From Cladobotryum mycophilum (taxonomy: Eukaryota > Ascomycota > Sordariomycetes > Hypocreales > Hypocreaceae), in the NCBI GenBank assembly GCA_036429605.1, contig CM071590.1, positions 6,634,001 through 6,698,000 of the forward strand: a stretch of DNA of 64,000 nucleotides, in the 5' to 3' direction. The translations under genes were made by a program, and so were the position numbers. A model generated the notes under the pieces. It saw nothing but the letters and a program-made list of their open reading frames with translations, was not told the DNA's origin and ran no database searches. This document shows positions 13,633 through 25,430 of this stretch, piece after piece; within the stretch, counting starts at the first letter, position 1, and every line of letters starts with the position of its first letter.

Positions 13633-15866
13633 TTACATACTATTCAAAGTTAGTCTGACTTGTCAAAGATGAGATGTTCAGAAGATGCTATATTGCACTC
13701 ACCGCTCAACGGGTGACAGTCCCAGGAGACGCATGCCATTGAATAACACTGTCCTTGCAGCAGTGTACAGAGCTGAACGTGCCTTCATGAGCTCACGTTC
13801 ACTGCCAACAATCCGGAGGTGTTCGTAACTGCTGCTTAGAACGTGCGTCATACGGAAAAGATAAGTGAGCACAGTGGTGGGCTCCAGCGTCTTGAGAGTA
13901 TTCTGGACGACATCAGGATACTGGCTCAAAATTCGGACAAGCTCGACGGCATGCTTTTCCGTCAGCAGGCTAAGATCGGCACTGGCAATCTCCTCCTCTG
14001 TGAGACCGGCCCTGCGACTGATGGAGCACAAACGAGCGTGGGCGTATTGGAGATAGGGACCGGTATCGCCTTCGAACGATGTCATCTTGTCCATGTCGAA
14101 TGTGTAATTGTTGATCCGCTTTCCTGTCATATCTTGCACCATGACACTGCTAATACCGAGGATATCAGCAACGGCCTCCGGGTTCTCGACCTGCGAGTAT
14201 TTGGTCTCGTTCTTCCTCATGACTTCATGCATTTTTTCACCGACGTCACGAAGAATGTCGTTGAGGAATTTGACGGTACCCTTTCGGGTGCTCATTCCAA
14301 GAACCATGCCAAAGTTGATGTGCTGGACCTTCTTGGCTGTCTCGGGATGGCCCATTAGCTCGATAATCTTGAATAGTTGCCTCAAGTGCAGGTCCTGCTC
14401 GGAAGCAATGACGTAGATCATATGGTCAAAGTTGTACTTCCTCTCTCGCTGCAAAAGCTCGCTGATATCTCGGGTCAAGTACAGAGCTGTGCCATCTCTC
14501 TTCCGAATAACTGGCTTTTCCAGACTCTTGCCTGGTTTTCCAGGAATGTGTTTTGAGAAGTCAATGATGATAGCGCCTTGGGACTCTTCGGAGATGTTCA
14601 GATCCTTGAGTTTCTGGGCAGAAGCGGCCATGTCTGCTTCAGAAACCTGACTTTCTCCAGAGTAATCATCAAAGTGGATGTTGAGACGCGAGTAGGTTGC
14701 CTTGTAGCGGACGATGCTAAGGTCTCGGAATCGCTTCCATTGAGCGACAGCCGCTGAGTTACCGTCCGTCATAGCCTTGAAATATTGACGGGCCTGTTCA
14801 TCTATGCTGTTGTTCTTCAACTCGCTGACATCTTTACCCTCTTTCTCGAGGGCCTCAATCTGCTCCTTTTCGGTAGCCACATCTCGGTTGATCTTGACAT
14901 AGACCTCGTACAAATGGTTAATCGGATCAGCTTTGAGAGATTCCTCATTACCGTACTTATCAAAAGCCACACTGAGCAAGCCGAATTGCTTTCCCCAGTC
15001 TCCGAGATAGTTGATGCGGACGACATCCCAACCAGCACCTTCGTAGAGGTTTGACAGGAAACCACCAATGATTGTGCTTCGCAGATGGCCAGCATGGAAG
15101 GGCTTGGCGATGTTGGGAGAGGAGAATTCAACAATAATGCGCTTCTTGCCCTCTGCAGGGTTCTCGGGATTTTTCAGACCGAGGTTCGAGTTCTTGCCGA
15201 ATTCAGTCGCACGCCGCTGAATCTGGGGGATGAGCATCTGGGTGAGAGGAGCGGGCTTGAACCAGAACTGGAGGAAGGATCCGTTTTGGAAGGCAACGGG
15301 CTTCTCGATTAGAGGCGACTCGGGGAACTGAAGACCAGAACACATTAGCAAGAGCAAGAGACACGGCAAGATTTGTCAAAGAAGCCTACCTTGTCGATCC
15401 ATTCGGCCGACAGCTCTGCTGGCTTCTTGCCCTTGATTCGCAGGGCAGGGATGGCTAGGATCAGATCACCCTTGTCCAGGCCCGTGGTCCATTGAAGCGC
15501 ATTGTAAATGATGGTTGGCTCGACGCCGGTCACGTCTTGTAAGATGGAGGCGATGTGGGATCGGTAGATGTCGACGGGATTGATCTCTGGATAGCAGCCA
15601 GGGAAGCTCTCGAGCTTGCTGACGGAAAGTTTCTCCAGCAGGCTGGTGATGCCGCTGGCGCTGATGTCGGTGGTCATCGTGGTCGTCGTGGTTGTCGCAA
15701 ACGTGCGTATTGTCGAGTTTGTGTGGTGTCGCAGAGGGCGGTTAAAGGGCAGAGAGTTGGAAGAAGAAGAAGGGAAATCAGCACGGCTGCAAAGAGTTGA
15801 AAGATAAATTCGAGGTTTCAAAAGAGTCACACGATTCAAGGCAATGCGACCGATGAGGTGAGTCAT
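13633..15866 (-). CDS. Arginyl-tRNA synthetase, class Ia (probably both cytosolic and mitochondrial)
   Basis: Charges tRNA-Arg with arginine. Exons 15866-15390, 15327-13703 and a 7-nt last exon 13639-13633 join in frame to 702 aa; the tiny last exon completes the usual ERM C-terminus. Visible motifs are the HIGH-box equivalent HAGHLRST, YLGDWGKQFG, the MSTRKGT loop that replaces KMSKS, and the DALR anticodon-binding domain at the C-terminus. From the Met at 15866 there is an Arg/Ser/Thr-rich, acid-poor leader (about 63 residues) before a second Met at 15677 that starts MTTDISASG. The first start would give a mitochondrial form and the second a cytosolic form of about 639 aa. A further in-frame Met lies at 15926. 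This housekeeping gene marks the edge of conserved sequence. Confidence 0.96.
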
Positions 15867-16234
15867 GAGTGGATGGCCTGGTTCATCTTTTTTGCGAGGG
15901 AGGAAAGAAAAAATTGTCACCACCAACGAAGAGCCCCGCCAAGGACCCCGCGATCAACAATTACCCCGCCCCCACCTTCACTTACCCTAGAGTCAAGTGA
16001 TGGAAAATAAACACCAGAATACTGAACATGGTAAACACATTTGTTTTTATTGTTTTTCTTGGTTTCATATTTCTGATGATCCTCATCTTCCCCCTGTTTT
16101 TGCCTATTTCTTTTCGTCACGGAAAAATGACGAAGCTACTTGATAGAGACGACTTGACGAAAGTCTACTATGTAAATCAAGCCTCATGTGAGCACCTTTT
16201 ATTCATTTTGCCCCTCATATTCATCACATCAACC
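15867..16234. other. Promoter of arginyl-tRNA synthetase and 3' flank of the GMC gene
   Basis: About 370 bp. It contains an upstream in-frame ATG (15926) for the synthetase. No other gene is supported. Confidence 0.4.
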
Positions 16235-18143
16235 TTACAATTTGTCTTCTCGAATCAAGTCAGCCGCTCTCTCCGCAACAGCATAAACCGTTGCCATTGG
16301 ATTCGCACTAATCTGATCGGGAATAACACTGCAGTCAACCACCCGGAGACGAGCCACGCCCTTGACGCGCAGCCTCTCATCCACGACGCGACCCATGGCG
16401 CAGGTGCCGAGGGAGTGATTGAATATCATGACATTCTCTCGTGCGTACCTGCGAGCCTGTGCTGGGTCTTCGAGATCAACTTCTGGTGGTGGCATAACGC
16501 GACGCGCTGTACGACCTGAAAGGTGCTTTGAACGAAATGCGCGATCGGCTGTTGTCACTGCCGCAGCCAGGACGTCCACATCGGCTGGATGTTCCAGAAA
16601 GCCAAGATCTATCCGGGGCGTCACTGTTTCGAGACCCTTTCCAGGAGCGCGTGTTTCTTGAATATGAGTGCTGCCTCGAGACAAGACGTACATGGAACTC
16701 GCTATCAGGGAGAAACAATCATTGCTTCCCTTGGGCGGTCCGGCTATGATCTTGCTCTGGTCTCCATGACCATTTACGAGATCGAAATTACAGGGCATAC
16801 CGACCATTTCTATCGCTGGCGCCTGGGGGTTGCGAAGATTGCGCGCAACTCGTTCACTCTGCTCGCGGAGGTACGTAGTTGTCAGTTTGGACTGTGTCGC
16901 CGAAATGCTGGCCAGAGTTGATTCCAGACGCTCCTCTGATACCTGAGTGGCATATGGAATGAAGCCAATCAAGCCGTGACCTCCAGACAGCAGGCCATCC
17001 TGAGTTTCCTGCAGCTTTTTTGCCTCGGCGTTAAGTACGTCCGGATTCGAAAACAACGAGTCGAGCAAGACATGCTGGGGACCTTCTGTCAGTTCATAGG
17101 TCACGACAGTTAGGGGATGCTCCTGGAGGTTCTCTCCAACCTCAGGTAGCTCCACCACGCATTCAATACCTGCAGCCTTCAAGGCTCCGGGATTGCCAAT
17201 TCCTGAAAGTTCCAGTAACTGAGGGCTTTGGATTGAACCAGCCGAAAGGATGATTTCTTTAGCAGCCAAAGCTTCATGTTCTTGACCTCCATGGAGGAAT
17301 TTGACTCCTCTTGCCTGAACGGCTGGTGTTATATCCATGAGGATCTGACAAGCACTGGCCTCGGTCAAGATATGCAGATTGGGATGACCCATGACCGGTT
17401 TTAGATATCCAGAAGCAGAATAGCTGCGAGATACTCGTCCATCACGGCGATCGACAGCTGCGAGATGTTGGGCAAAACCAAGGTGCTTGCCATCATATGG
17501 ATCCGTTCCCCGTGATGAGATGGCCACCTCACCTATGGCCCTTACCACATCCAGATCAACAGCCGATGTTGATGGCGGCCATGAAACTTGCAATGGGCCT
17601 GTTTCACCATGGTGTTTCATGTCGAGGGTAAAATATTCCGGCCGCTTTCCAGGAGCTTGATCAGCTTGTACCGATTCGAACTTTCGGTAGTATGGTTCCA
17701 GCGTATCCCATGACCAGCCGGGCGCCTGGCTACTCCAGGAGTCAATGTCCTCTGCAGATGGGCGAACAAAGGCCATGAAATTGATGGCGCTTGATCCACC
17801 CAACATTTTCCCCCTTGATATGTGATGAACTCTGTTTGCGTTATGGTTCTGGATTGGATTTTAGTAATGAGCACCACCATGACATGGAATTGGGATGCGA
17901 GCTCACCTGAGGAACAGTCTTGAAGGTCCAGTCATACTCGGGATTGTGTAGCATGGCCCCTGTTCCCACCATGCTAGCCACATTCTCGTCGTCCAAGAAT
18001 GGCTTTCCGGCTTCTAGAACGCCAACGGTTACAGTCGGGTCCTCTGTAAGCCGGGCAGCTAGTACAAGTCCACTTGTACCGCCTCCCACGATGAGGTAGT
18101 CATACTGGACTTTCAGGAAATCCTCTAGAGAGGAAATTGGCAT
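16235..18143 (-). CDS. GMC-family FAD oxidoreductase
   Basis: FAD-dependent oxidoreductase of the glucose-methanol-choline family, oxidising an alcohol or aldehyde of unknown identity. Exons 18143-17907 and 17848-16235 join to 616 aa. The N-terminal dinucleotide site is YDYLIVGGGTSGLVLAARL. It is followed by the GMC signature around GKMLGGSSAINFM, the second signature GSIQSPQLLELSGIG and the C-terminal catalytic region FNHSLGTCAMG with a final ISANPMATVYAVAERAA; the catalytic His and Asn positions are in place. There is no signal peptide, so it is probably intracellular, unlike secreted lignocellulose GMC enzymes. It is not in an obvious cluster. No break in the frame was seen. Confidence 0.94.
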
Positions 18144-18950
18144 GATTCAGAAGGTAGAGACCTGAACAAGAAAGCTCGTGTGATGGATTGATGAGTCCAG
18201 TCTTGTGAAGCAATGATTCCCCATTATATACCTACAGAAGCAACACCAGGTGCACTCACACACGATCACAAATCAGGTATTAAGTCAGTCATCAAACGCC
18301 TTGGCTGTCTTGGCTATGCGGACATAGCGAAGTGGTGCTCTCCTTAAACCCGAGTGTAAAGTGCCATCGAGTCAAATCCGAGACGGGCCGGTAGCGACAC
18401 GGCCATGTTCAAGCGCATCTGCGGCCGCAGTGCGATAAATGGCACTTCTATATCTCACCTGCCGGTGATACCTATCATATGACTCTCAATGATTGGTGGA
18501 GTTTAGGGGTGGGTAGTGCGGTCATCTGGAGCTTCCCTTCCTCGTACGTTTTGGACGTGGGTGGGTAAGTGAGAACGCAGCCAATGGGGGAAATGTACGA
18601 GACCGCCTCTTCTTATGACAGACTTGGTTCCGTCCATGAATTAGCTGGAATGTACAAGACAAGTGAATACACAGGCTTTGGGTTCCGGATCTTTGCTGAA
18701 CAGGGGCAACAATGACTCGGTCGGCAATATGCAGGGTAGAGACATTCGATTTGACTGATGCTGCATGTCTGTCAGCAAGACGTGGGGAGCGTTGATTGCT
18801 CAAACGTACATGATGGAGCTAGTGACTACTTGGAGATGTCTGAAAATTGCCGTATGATGTTGTGGTAATCCTTTGCGGTTTGTGAGCAATTCAGAATAAC
18901 AAATGAGCAACTTGGCACGGGTGCGATCATGATGTGTAAACGGCTGGTTT
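18144..18950. other. Intergenic, GMC promoter side
   Basis: About 800 bp with no supported gene. Short minus-strand open frames at 18522-18803 show no family features. Confidence 0.4.
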
Positions 18951-20100
18951 CTCTAAACATGATTGGGACATTGCTTTCCCCTGCATTTCACATGGTAATC
19001 TGTATCAACTGTCCCTCTTAAGCGTGACCATTCCCTTATGACAATGCCATGTTCGGCCAGCTTTTGACTAAACTGGTCCATCACTTGCATGAAGTTTTGT
19101 GTGAGCTGCAGAATTTGCTTTACCTCTTGCTCAAGCAACTTTCACATTTTCTGATGGCAGTTTTTGTCGGCTTTCCAGAATGTGGATGTTGACGTTTGGC
19201 TTGCGGGGGCGCTCTCGTTTACTGATTGTATCCTCTCGCATCTATCCCTCCAGTGGCCTCGTCGCCACCTCTTCCACTTGATCATGCGGTGTTGAGGACT
19301 TGCCAGTCTCAGCAGATGTTTGGATCCTCTGCTCCATGGTCGCGTAGTCAGATATTCTCAACCTGAGCTCATCGATTGTGAGTGCGAGGTCTGATGCTCC
19401 TGTCGTCAGTGACATGATCATGTAGTGCTGCTACATTACATGATTTCCAGCATTGGCTAGGTGTATGTATTACCGAGCAATGTATGAGAGGGTTGATGTT
19501 GTAGGAGTTTCCGGTCTCCTGCATTGAACTGTGTGAGTGATCAGTGGATCGTGTGAATTCCGTCACGAAGCTCGTTGGTAGTTCGGCCTTCACCATCCCA
19601 TCCAGCCTTTTCATCATAGATTTAAGAGAGAACTTCTCGAGCGTACTCCTACTCTTGATGGGTTGTGTTTTCCTTTTTTGGAGCACAGTTGGAGATGATG
19701 GCCCTGCAGCCAGATCAGTCAGTTGTCCAATGGCTCACAGACCGCACCACGGATGATGATGGCTTCTTTACCCCATTGACCAATGGTTTATCATCGTCCT
19801 GTGACGTTGAATTTCTTCTTCTCCTAGTTTTGAGAGCTTTCAACGACGTACCAGCTGGAGCTCTTGGGCTCACACTGACTGTGCTGTCAGAAGCTCTTTT
19901 GATCTCGCTGGTGGCGGCGGTGATGTTGGCCGTAGCTGTCCCCTTCTCGTCTGCCAAGGGTGGTGCTTCAGATGACTCTATTCTCAAGATGGTGGTGGCG
20001 GCGATATTCTCTGTAGTGTGTGTTCTGCTCTGTTGGTCTTGCTCATAGTTTCTTTGGCCTTGATCAGATTCATGAATTCCTTCTGATCGTCCTTTGTCAT
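18951..20100 (-). other. Possible eroded hypothetical gene
   Basis: Minus-strand coding-like pieces follow one another: a charged start at 20100 (MTKDDQKEFMNLIKAKE), a Ser/Thr/Arg-rich stretch to 19715, a helical Lys-rich segment at 19690-19480 (KFSLKSMMKRLDGMVKAELP), another at 19390-19250 (DLALTIDELRLRISDY) and a coiled-coil-like piece at 19138-18953. They resemble exons of one low-complexity, coiled-coil protein, but I cannot join them in frame with standard splice sites. It could be a relic of a repeat-borne gene or chance. No function is claimed. Confidence 0.25.
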
Positions 20101-21036
20101 GCTGCATGCCCTCCTGTTTGTGGTGCACAGACTTGGATTAAGTGGCACAATACCATTATCGACGTTGAGAATCGGTCATTGACTTAGATACAGTTATTAC
20201 TGCTACTACATCTAACCATCTAACCATCTAACCCTCCAATCTGCTAACCTGCTAACCGACTAATCACCAAACTTCTAGCCTAGCAAAGCCAAGGTTTCAA
20301 GGGCATATCCCCGAATGGGGCTCGCGCCGCCCCCCAAACCCCCGGACAACCCTAATCCCTACGAACCCTAACTAAGCCCTACGCATCTTTTGAAGTTAGG
20401 TTGAGGGATTCTGAAATACGAATAGCAAACCCAATTTTAACTCTGGAAATTGGGGGTATCAAGAACCTGAGAGATCCGGAGAGATAAAGGACGGTAGAAG
20501 AAAAACAAGAGAGGTCGGAAGAAGGCCCACGATTATGTTCTCTATGTAGAAATTATCACGCTCTACTCTGCCATGAGGAGACTTAATCAACACACCAACC
20601 TGTTGACAATCTGGATGGTTGGTTGGTCAAGAAAGAACCCCTGTTAAAGCGGCCTTTTAGAGCTGTGCTAATATTGTTCCGCGCGCCTTCCAACAACCTC
20701 AACGTAATCGAATACCACGCACGCGCAAGCTTCAACCATTTATCCTTCACAAAGGAGCCGCAGCCTTTCCCCCGTCCCTTACTTTGTTAATCAACAACTA
20801 TAACACCATTTGTTCTTTCAAAGATGTAGTACTTTACCATGCGATACGTTGAGTCGTCTAGATACGAGCACCCAACTCCTACTTATCTAGAAGCATACCA
20901 TCCCGGCCATGTTGCAAGGTAACCATATCGAAATCTCAGAAACAGGGGCTGAAGAAACTGTGGCTTGCGGTATTCCAAGCCTGAGAAGACTCATGGGACG
21001 AAGCTGGCTAATGTTCATCCTATCTCGGCCTGCTTT
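20101..21036. other. Intergenic with simple repeats and a telomere-like tract
   Basis: No gene. At 20210-20275 there is an irregular CTAACC-type repeat. At about 20347-20385 four near-copies of CCCTAA lie close together next to a C-rich run (20325-20345) that could form a G-quadruplex on the other strand. Confidence 0.45.
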
Positions 21037-22545
21037 GAGAAGGTAACCTGGTCTGATGCGGCGGGATCAGAAATGGAGACATGGGCCATGGATGGAACTT
21101 GTGTCCATGCTTCTGATTCTCCAAGACCTTGGATTCAAAGTCGATAGTAAATTGGTTCGTGGCACTAGGGAAGTAACCTGGTCCGATGCTGCGGGGATCT
21201 TGACCAGGAACAGGGGCCATTCACGCTTATTCTGCTTCTCCAAGATCTTTGCCTCGTTTGCCATTTCGATGCGCGTACCTTAAACATATCAATGAATAAA
21301 TACGCCTCGGTTAAGAAAAACGTAAGCCAGAGTGATCACTCGCGGGGGTCGCATCATGGTATCTGTCCAACGGAGAGTTAAAGAACAGTAACATCATGCC
21401 CAGTGACGTAATTCCCAATGGAATTCGTAGAATCAGGCCTCAACGACGAGCAGCAATGGCCCCGTTCAGTGACGAGCAAGCTTAAGGTTGTCCCTCAGCT
21501 TAGCCTCGTCATTGAAACCGCTCATAGCGTACTCTCAGGTTTCAGGTTACCAAACCTATAGACTTTATATCGGATGGCTGTAACCGGGAGATAAGAGCTA
21601 AAAGACTCTCCCGAATGAGTAGGAGAGATGAGTGCTTAGGTGAGGAGGGAGAGAGAGGAGGGCTAGGTTGGGAACAATCGCATCGCGAGTGGCTGATTAG
21701 TGGGTTTAATGAGAAAGAAAGGCTAAAATGACATGGATGGATTGGTGTTCCAGATGTGTGTGTCTTTGCTAAGATGAAACTACACCAGGGATTCGCGACC
21801 GTCAAGGTCGCGGGAGATATTTCAGCCTTGCCTCCTTAAGAACTTAGGATTTTCATCGATCTAGAAATCTTTTTAAGTAAAAGATTTATCTTATACTGGT
21901 CTTTCGGTTATCTTCTGATCTTGTCAGCGAAGAAAGTCTAAGCTAACACTATTAATTACCCGCTTTTCTCCTTCGTCCTGGCGAGGAGCTTGAAAACTAG
22001 TCAAACCAGCGTAGTTACGCTGGCTTGGGATCTATGGAAGGCAAAGGAAAAGAGTTCGTCTTTTGGGCCAGCGGAAGCTTCACAATCTCGGAAAGTATGG
22101 TGGTCTCACAGAGGGGATCTTCCAACTTTGGGCATCTAGCTTAATGATCTGCCTCGTTGTCCACGTGTAGAGCAGTTGCGAGGGAAAATGATAAGAACAA
22201 AGCGAGCAACGCGAGAAATCAAGGGAAATATGGGTAACATAGAGGAATACAAGGAACTAAAAGGAAAGGTGAGTAACCGTGGTCATTCTACCTTGGACTC
22301 GAGATCGAGAGCGAGTCGGTCTGTGGTACTGGGCAAGGTAACCTGGTCCGATGCGGCGGGGGTCTTGATCAAAGGTAGTCTTTAGACCAGGAATGGGGGA
22401 AATATGCCAAGACTGGAATTTGTATCCACGTTTATTCTGATTCTCCAAGACCTTTATCTCGTTTGCCATTTCGATAAGTGTACCTTGAACATGTCGGTGT
22501 TTATAAACACGTCTCGGTCAGGGAAGATATAAGCCGGGGGTGCCG
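21037..22545. repeat. Three diverged copies of a dispersed repeat
   Basis: A block beginning GGTAACCTGGTCYGATGC occurs at about 21041, 21174 and 22339. The second and third copies stay related for about 190 bp: both pass through TCTCCAAGA, GTTTGCCATTTCGAT, a GTACCTT box and end near AAGCC. The first copy is cut short at about 21150. Minus-strand translations of copies 2 and 3 share a short peptide pattern (MANExK, LExQNKR), but frames do not stay open. No known element family is recognised. A GGGAATCAAG-like stretch at 22203-22270 resembles the minisatellite at 26.6 kb. Confidence 0.6.
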
Positions 22546-23639
22546 CTAAAGTTGAGCAGCATCTGGAAAGCGCTCCGTGTTTTGATGGATGAGCCCACGT
22601 CAGGGATTCGATAAATATTCGGCGCATTATTCAACGATGGCGATTGCCAACGGGCCGGGTGAAACCCAGATTCGCGTGAGCTCGTTGCACCGGTTAGAGC
22701 CATAAAAGGGCCTGCGTGATGGGCGGTGGGGAGCGGGTTGGTTGCACGCAGGATCGCGAAAGGGGGAGGAAAGCTTCCGTCGTATGCTGTGGAACGAGGT
22801 GAGTCATTTTGTCGATGATCAGAAGGTGAAGCATGAGAGATTAATTTTAAAAGTTGGGGAAGAAAGAAAAGAGGGAAGAAAAGGAAACCTGCCCAGTACC
22901 CAGTAAGTAAAGCTAAGATGTTTGTTGAGCTGGAAACGTTCCTTCCAAATACCTAAGGTAGCCCTGGAGCAATGTGTTGCTCCTTATCGATAAAACAGTA
23001 GACTACAACCTGCAGAAACGACAAAAAATAACAGCCGGCCGTTGCGCTATTTGGTAATAGGCGGGCACTAAATACCCGACCCTACAAGTAGATTATCTGA
23101 TGATGATAGAAGGTAACGTATGTACATGGTTTTTCCTTTTTCAAAAAAGAAGAATTTAGGGGCGAAATGGATGTCGACCTAATCTGTAATTGGATGAACT
23201 AACCTGGAGAAGCGCAATGCAATGCATTGAAAGCAACTTGAAGTTTTCGACCATGCAGCAAGCTAACGGTTATCATGCCAGGTGGCCAATCACTGATCAG
23301 TCACACTCTATTATCTGCAGCTGGCAGTGATCCAACAACTCACGCTTATGGCGCCTCTTGTTCTGCGGCGTTATCTGTTTGCGGAAGATTGTACAGTACA
23401 CTTCACGGCTTGGCATTTATCGTCTTGATTACGGTCCAAATGGGCTTCGCACAGTTCGGACTTGCGTCAAGACCGAACACTATCTGGTGACTAGATGCAT
23501 TCATGACGTCGAGTCTTGGCTTGGACATATAATAAAGACAGCCGGCCCATAAGCTTTGGAGACTCGACATTAACATCAACGACTCCAATCATACCTCAAT
23601 CAACATCGGCACCACACCTGTTCATACTCATACGTCAAA
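22546..23639. other. Intergenic, upstream of the VOC gene
   Basis: About 1.1 kb with no supported gene. The last about 100 bp form a CA/AC-rich leader directly before the VOC start, as is usual for fungal 5' UTRs. Confidence 0.4.
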
Positions 23640-24103
23640 ATGACCATTGACCACGTTTCCGTGCAAGTCCCCGAGGCAATATTCCAGGATTGCCTCAAGT
23701 TCTACCTCGAAGCATTAAAGCCACTTGGCTATGAGTTGATCCATCAATTTGGCGACACCGTGGTTGGTCTCGGATCAAGCGCCGACACCGCCATCGACAA
23801 TTACAAGTTTGCCGACTTTTGGCTCACTGGTGTCAAAGAAGCCCCGCAACACACCACCCATATTGCCTTTCGAGCCAAAGGTAGACGTCCCTTTCACACA
23901 ATTATGCGAAACTATACTGATGTTGGGTACTTCTGGCAGATCGTCAATCTATTGACTCATTCCACAAGCAGGCGCTTGCTACAGGTGGTAAGGATAACGG
24001 AGCCCCGGGTTTACGCACCCACTACCATCCTCATTATTACGGTGCCTTTGTCTTTGATCCTGCAGGGAACAATGTTGAGGCAGTCACGCACAAGGAGCAG
24101 TAG
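23640..24103 (+). CDS. VOC-superfamily (glyoxalase/bleomycin-resistance-like) protein
   Basis: Small metal-binding-fold protein. Exons 23640-23880 and 23940-24103 join in frame to 134 aa (405 nt including stop); the 59-nt intron has GT...AG ends. The N-terminal half, starting MTIDHVSVQVPE, gives a first beta-alpha-beta-beta-beta unit with the His of DHVSVQV. The second half contains HIAFRAK and ends with HYHPHYYGAFVFDPAGNNVEAV, the usual second-unit pattern with a GxFxxDPxGNxxE strand. VOC members include lyases, dioxygenases, isomerases and binding proteins. This single-domain form is common in fungi and mostly uncharacterised, so the reaction is unknown. It is isolated between repeats, with a 24-nt polyprimer-like AC-rich leader and no cluster partner. 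Confidence 0.88.
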
Positions 24104-24985
24104 AGGGATCGTGTCTACCATCTGAAGTGGTGGGGAAGCAAAGAGGGACACCAGCAAACACATTCGGTATGGTGAATAAATCAACAAGAAATGGATAAAA
24201 CTAAGGTCATCTCGAGGATGTCAAGCAGCGGGTTGTGGCATTGTGACTTGATCAGATGCAAGTTCTAGTGCGACTGGAAACGACAAACCTGTAATGCGCA
24301 ATAGGTATCAGTATTTGTATTGCAATTGGGGCAAAGATTATATCACCTTGCCTCAACAAGACTGGTCTTGGTCTGACTGTAGGCTTAGACTTGTTGTATG
24401 AAGTGAATTGTGCAACGTTGGGGTTGAAGGAGCTGGTGACCGATGAAGCTAACGAGTAAAAAGTTGCAAAATCTTACTGAATTTGTATAAATTGACGCTG
24501 CGGAGCTTACCTACTAGGTAGCAGGCTTACTACAGTAGGTTGACAGTGCGTTTTTTACAGTGGATGTGTTGCTGTTTGTATGATCGGCCCAGGTGAAACA
24601 CCATGTGGCAGCTTCGCAGGTGTGGCAGCGCTAAAATGTGAACTGACATTTGGTGGGGCATGGGAATGTGGGGTTAATTACATCGGTGTTGCATGGAATC
24701 TCAACCTCATCAGGTGGTTGCAGACTTGGAGGCTAGGAGGACATATGAGCAAATTATGGCTCGGGATGGATTGAAGCAATAAATACAATGTAATCTTGCA
24801 TGGTTGGATGAAAGTAGAATACAGTAATGTGGAAGCTAAAAAGAAATGCCTTGTATTTGGAACTGTCATTTTATATGGTATAGATCTCCACATCTCTGAG
24901 GGCAGAGGTAGTCACAGCACTTGTTTGGACAGGGACAGTCCTCTAAGCACTTGGCGTTGTTGTAAAAATGAAATGAGTAATATCT
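24104..24985. other. Intergenic, nothing supported
   Basis: About 880 bp between the VOC stop and the inverted-repeat element. Short open frames only. Confidence 0.4.
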
Positions 24986-25430
24986 TATAACGTAATCCAC
25001 AAGCGAGCGGACCACACAAGCGAGCGGACCACCTTGTATAATTGCTTTTTATATTATATTTAACCCCCCTGCTAAAACATTAAGCTTTTGATAAAAATTA
25101 ATAAAATTTTATATATATATTTATTAATATATAATATTAAAATAAAAACTTTTTTATATTTTATATAATTTTATTTAAAAAGTTATTATAAGTTTTTTAT
25201 ATAAGATATTTTATAATTTTAAATTTAAAATAACATATTAAATAAAATTATAAAAAGTTTAAGAAAAATACTATCTTATTATTATATAATAATCTATTTA
25301 TATATATAATTTTATTAAATTTTATTAAAAACTGATAGTTTTTACAAGGGGGTTAAAAACAGTGTTTTATATGTGTTTTATAGATGGTCCGCTCGCTTGT
25401 GTGGTCCGCTCGCTTGTGGATTACGTTATA
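24986..25430. mobile_element. MITE-like inverted-repeat element with AT-rich core
   Basis: Two perfect 46-bp inverted ends, 24986-25031 and 25385-25430, begin TATAACGTAATCC and are mirror images. Removing a TA at each side as target duplication leaves a 441-bp element (24988-25428), which suggests a Tc1/mariner-type origin. Each end contains two direct copies of CACAAGCGAGCGGACCA. The core (25040-25380) is almost pure A/T apart from a CCCCCCTG / CAGGGGG-like pair just inside the ends. There is no transposase frame, so it is non-autonomous or eroded. RIP is a likely cause of the AT bias, but the GC-rich ends escaped it, perhaps because they are short. Confidence 0.85.

Noticed and set aside
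18320..18390. tRNA-like A and B boxes (TAGCGAAGTGG and GAGTCAAATCC)
   Set aside because: The T arm and acceptor arm do not pair, so no cloverleaf forms.
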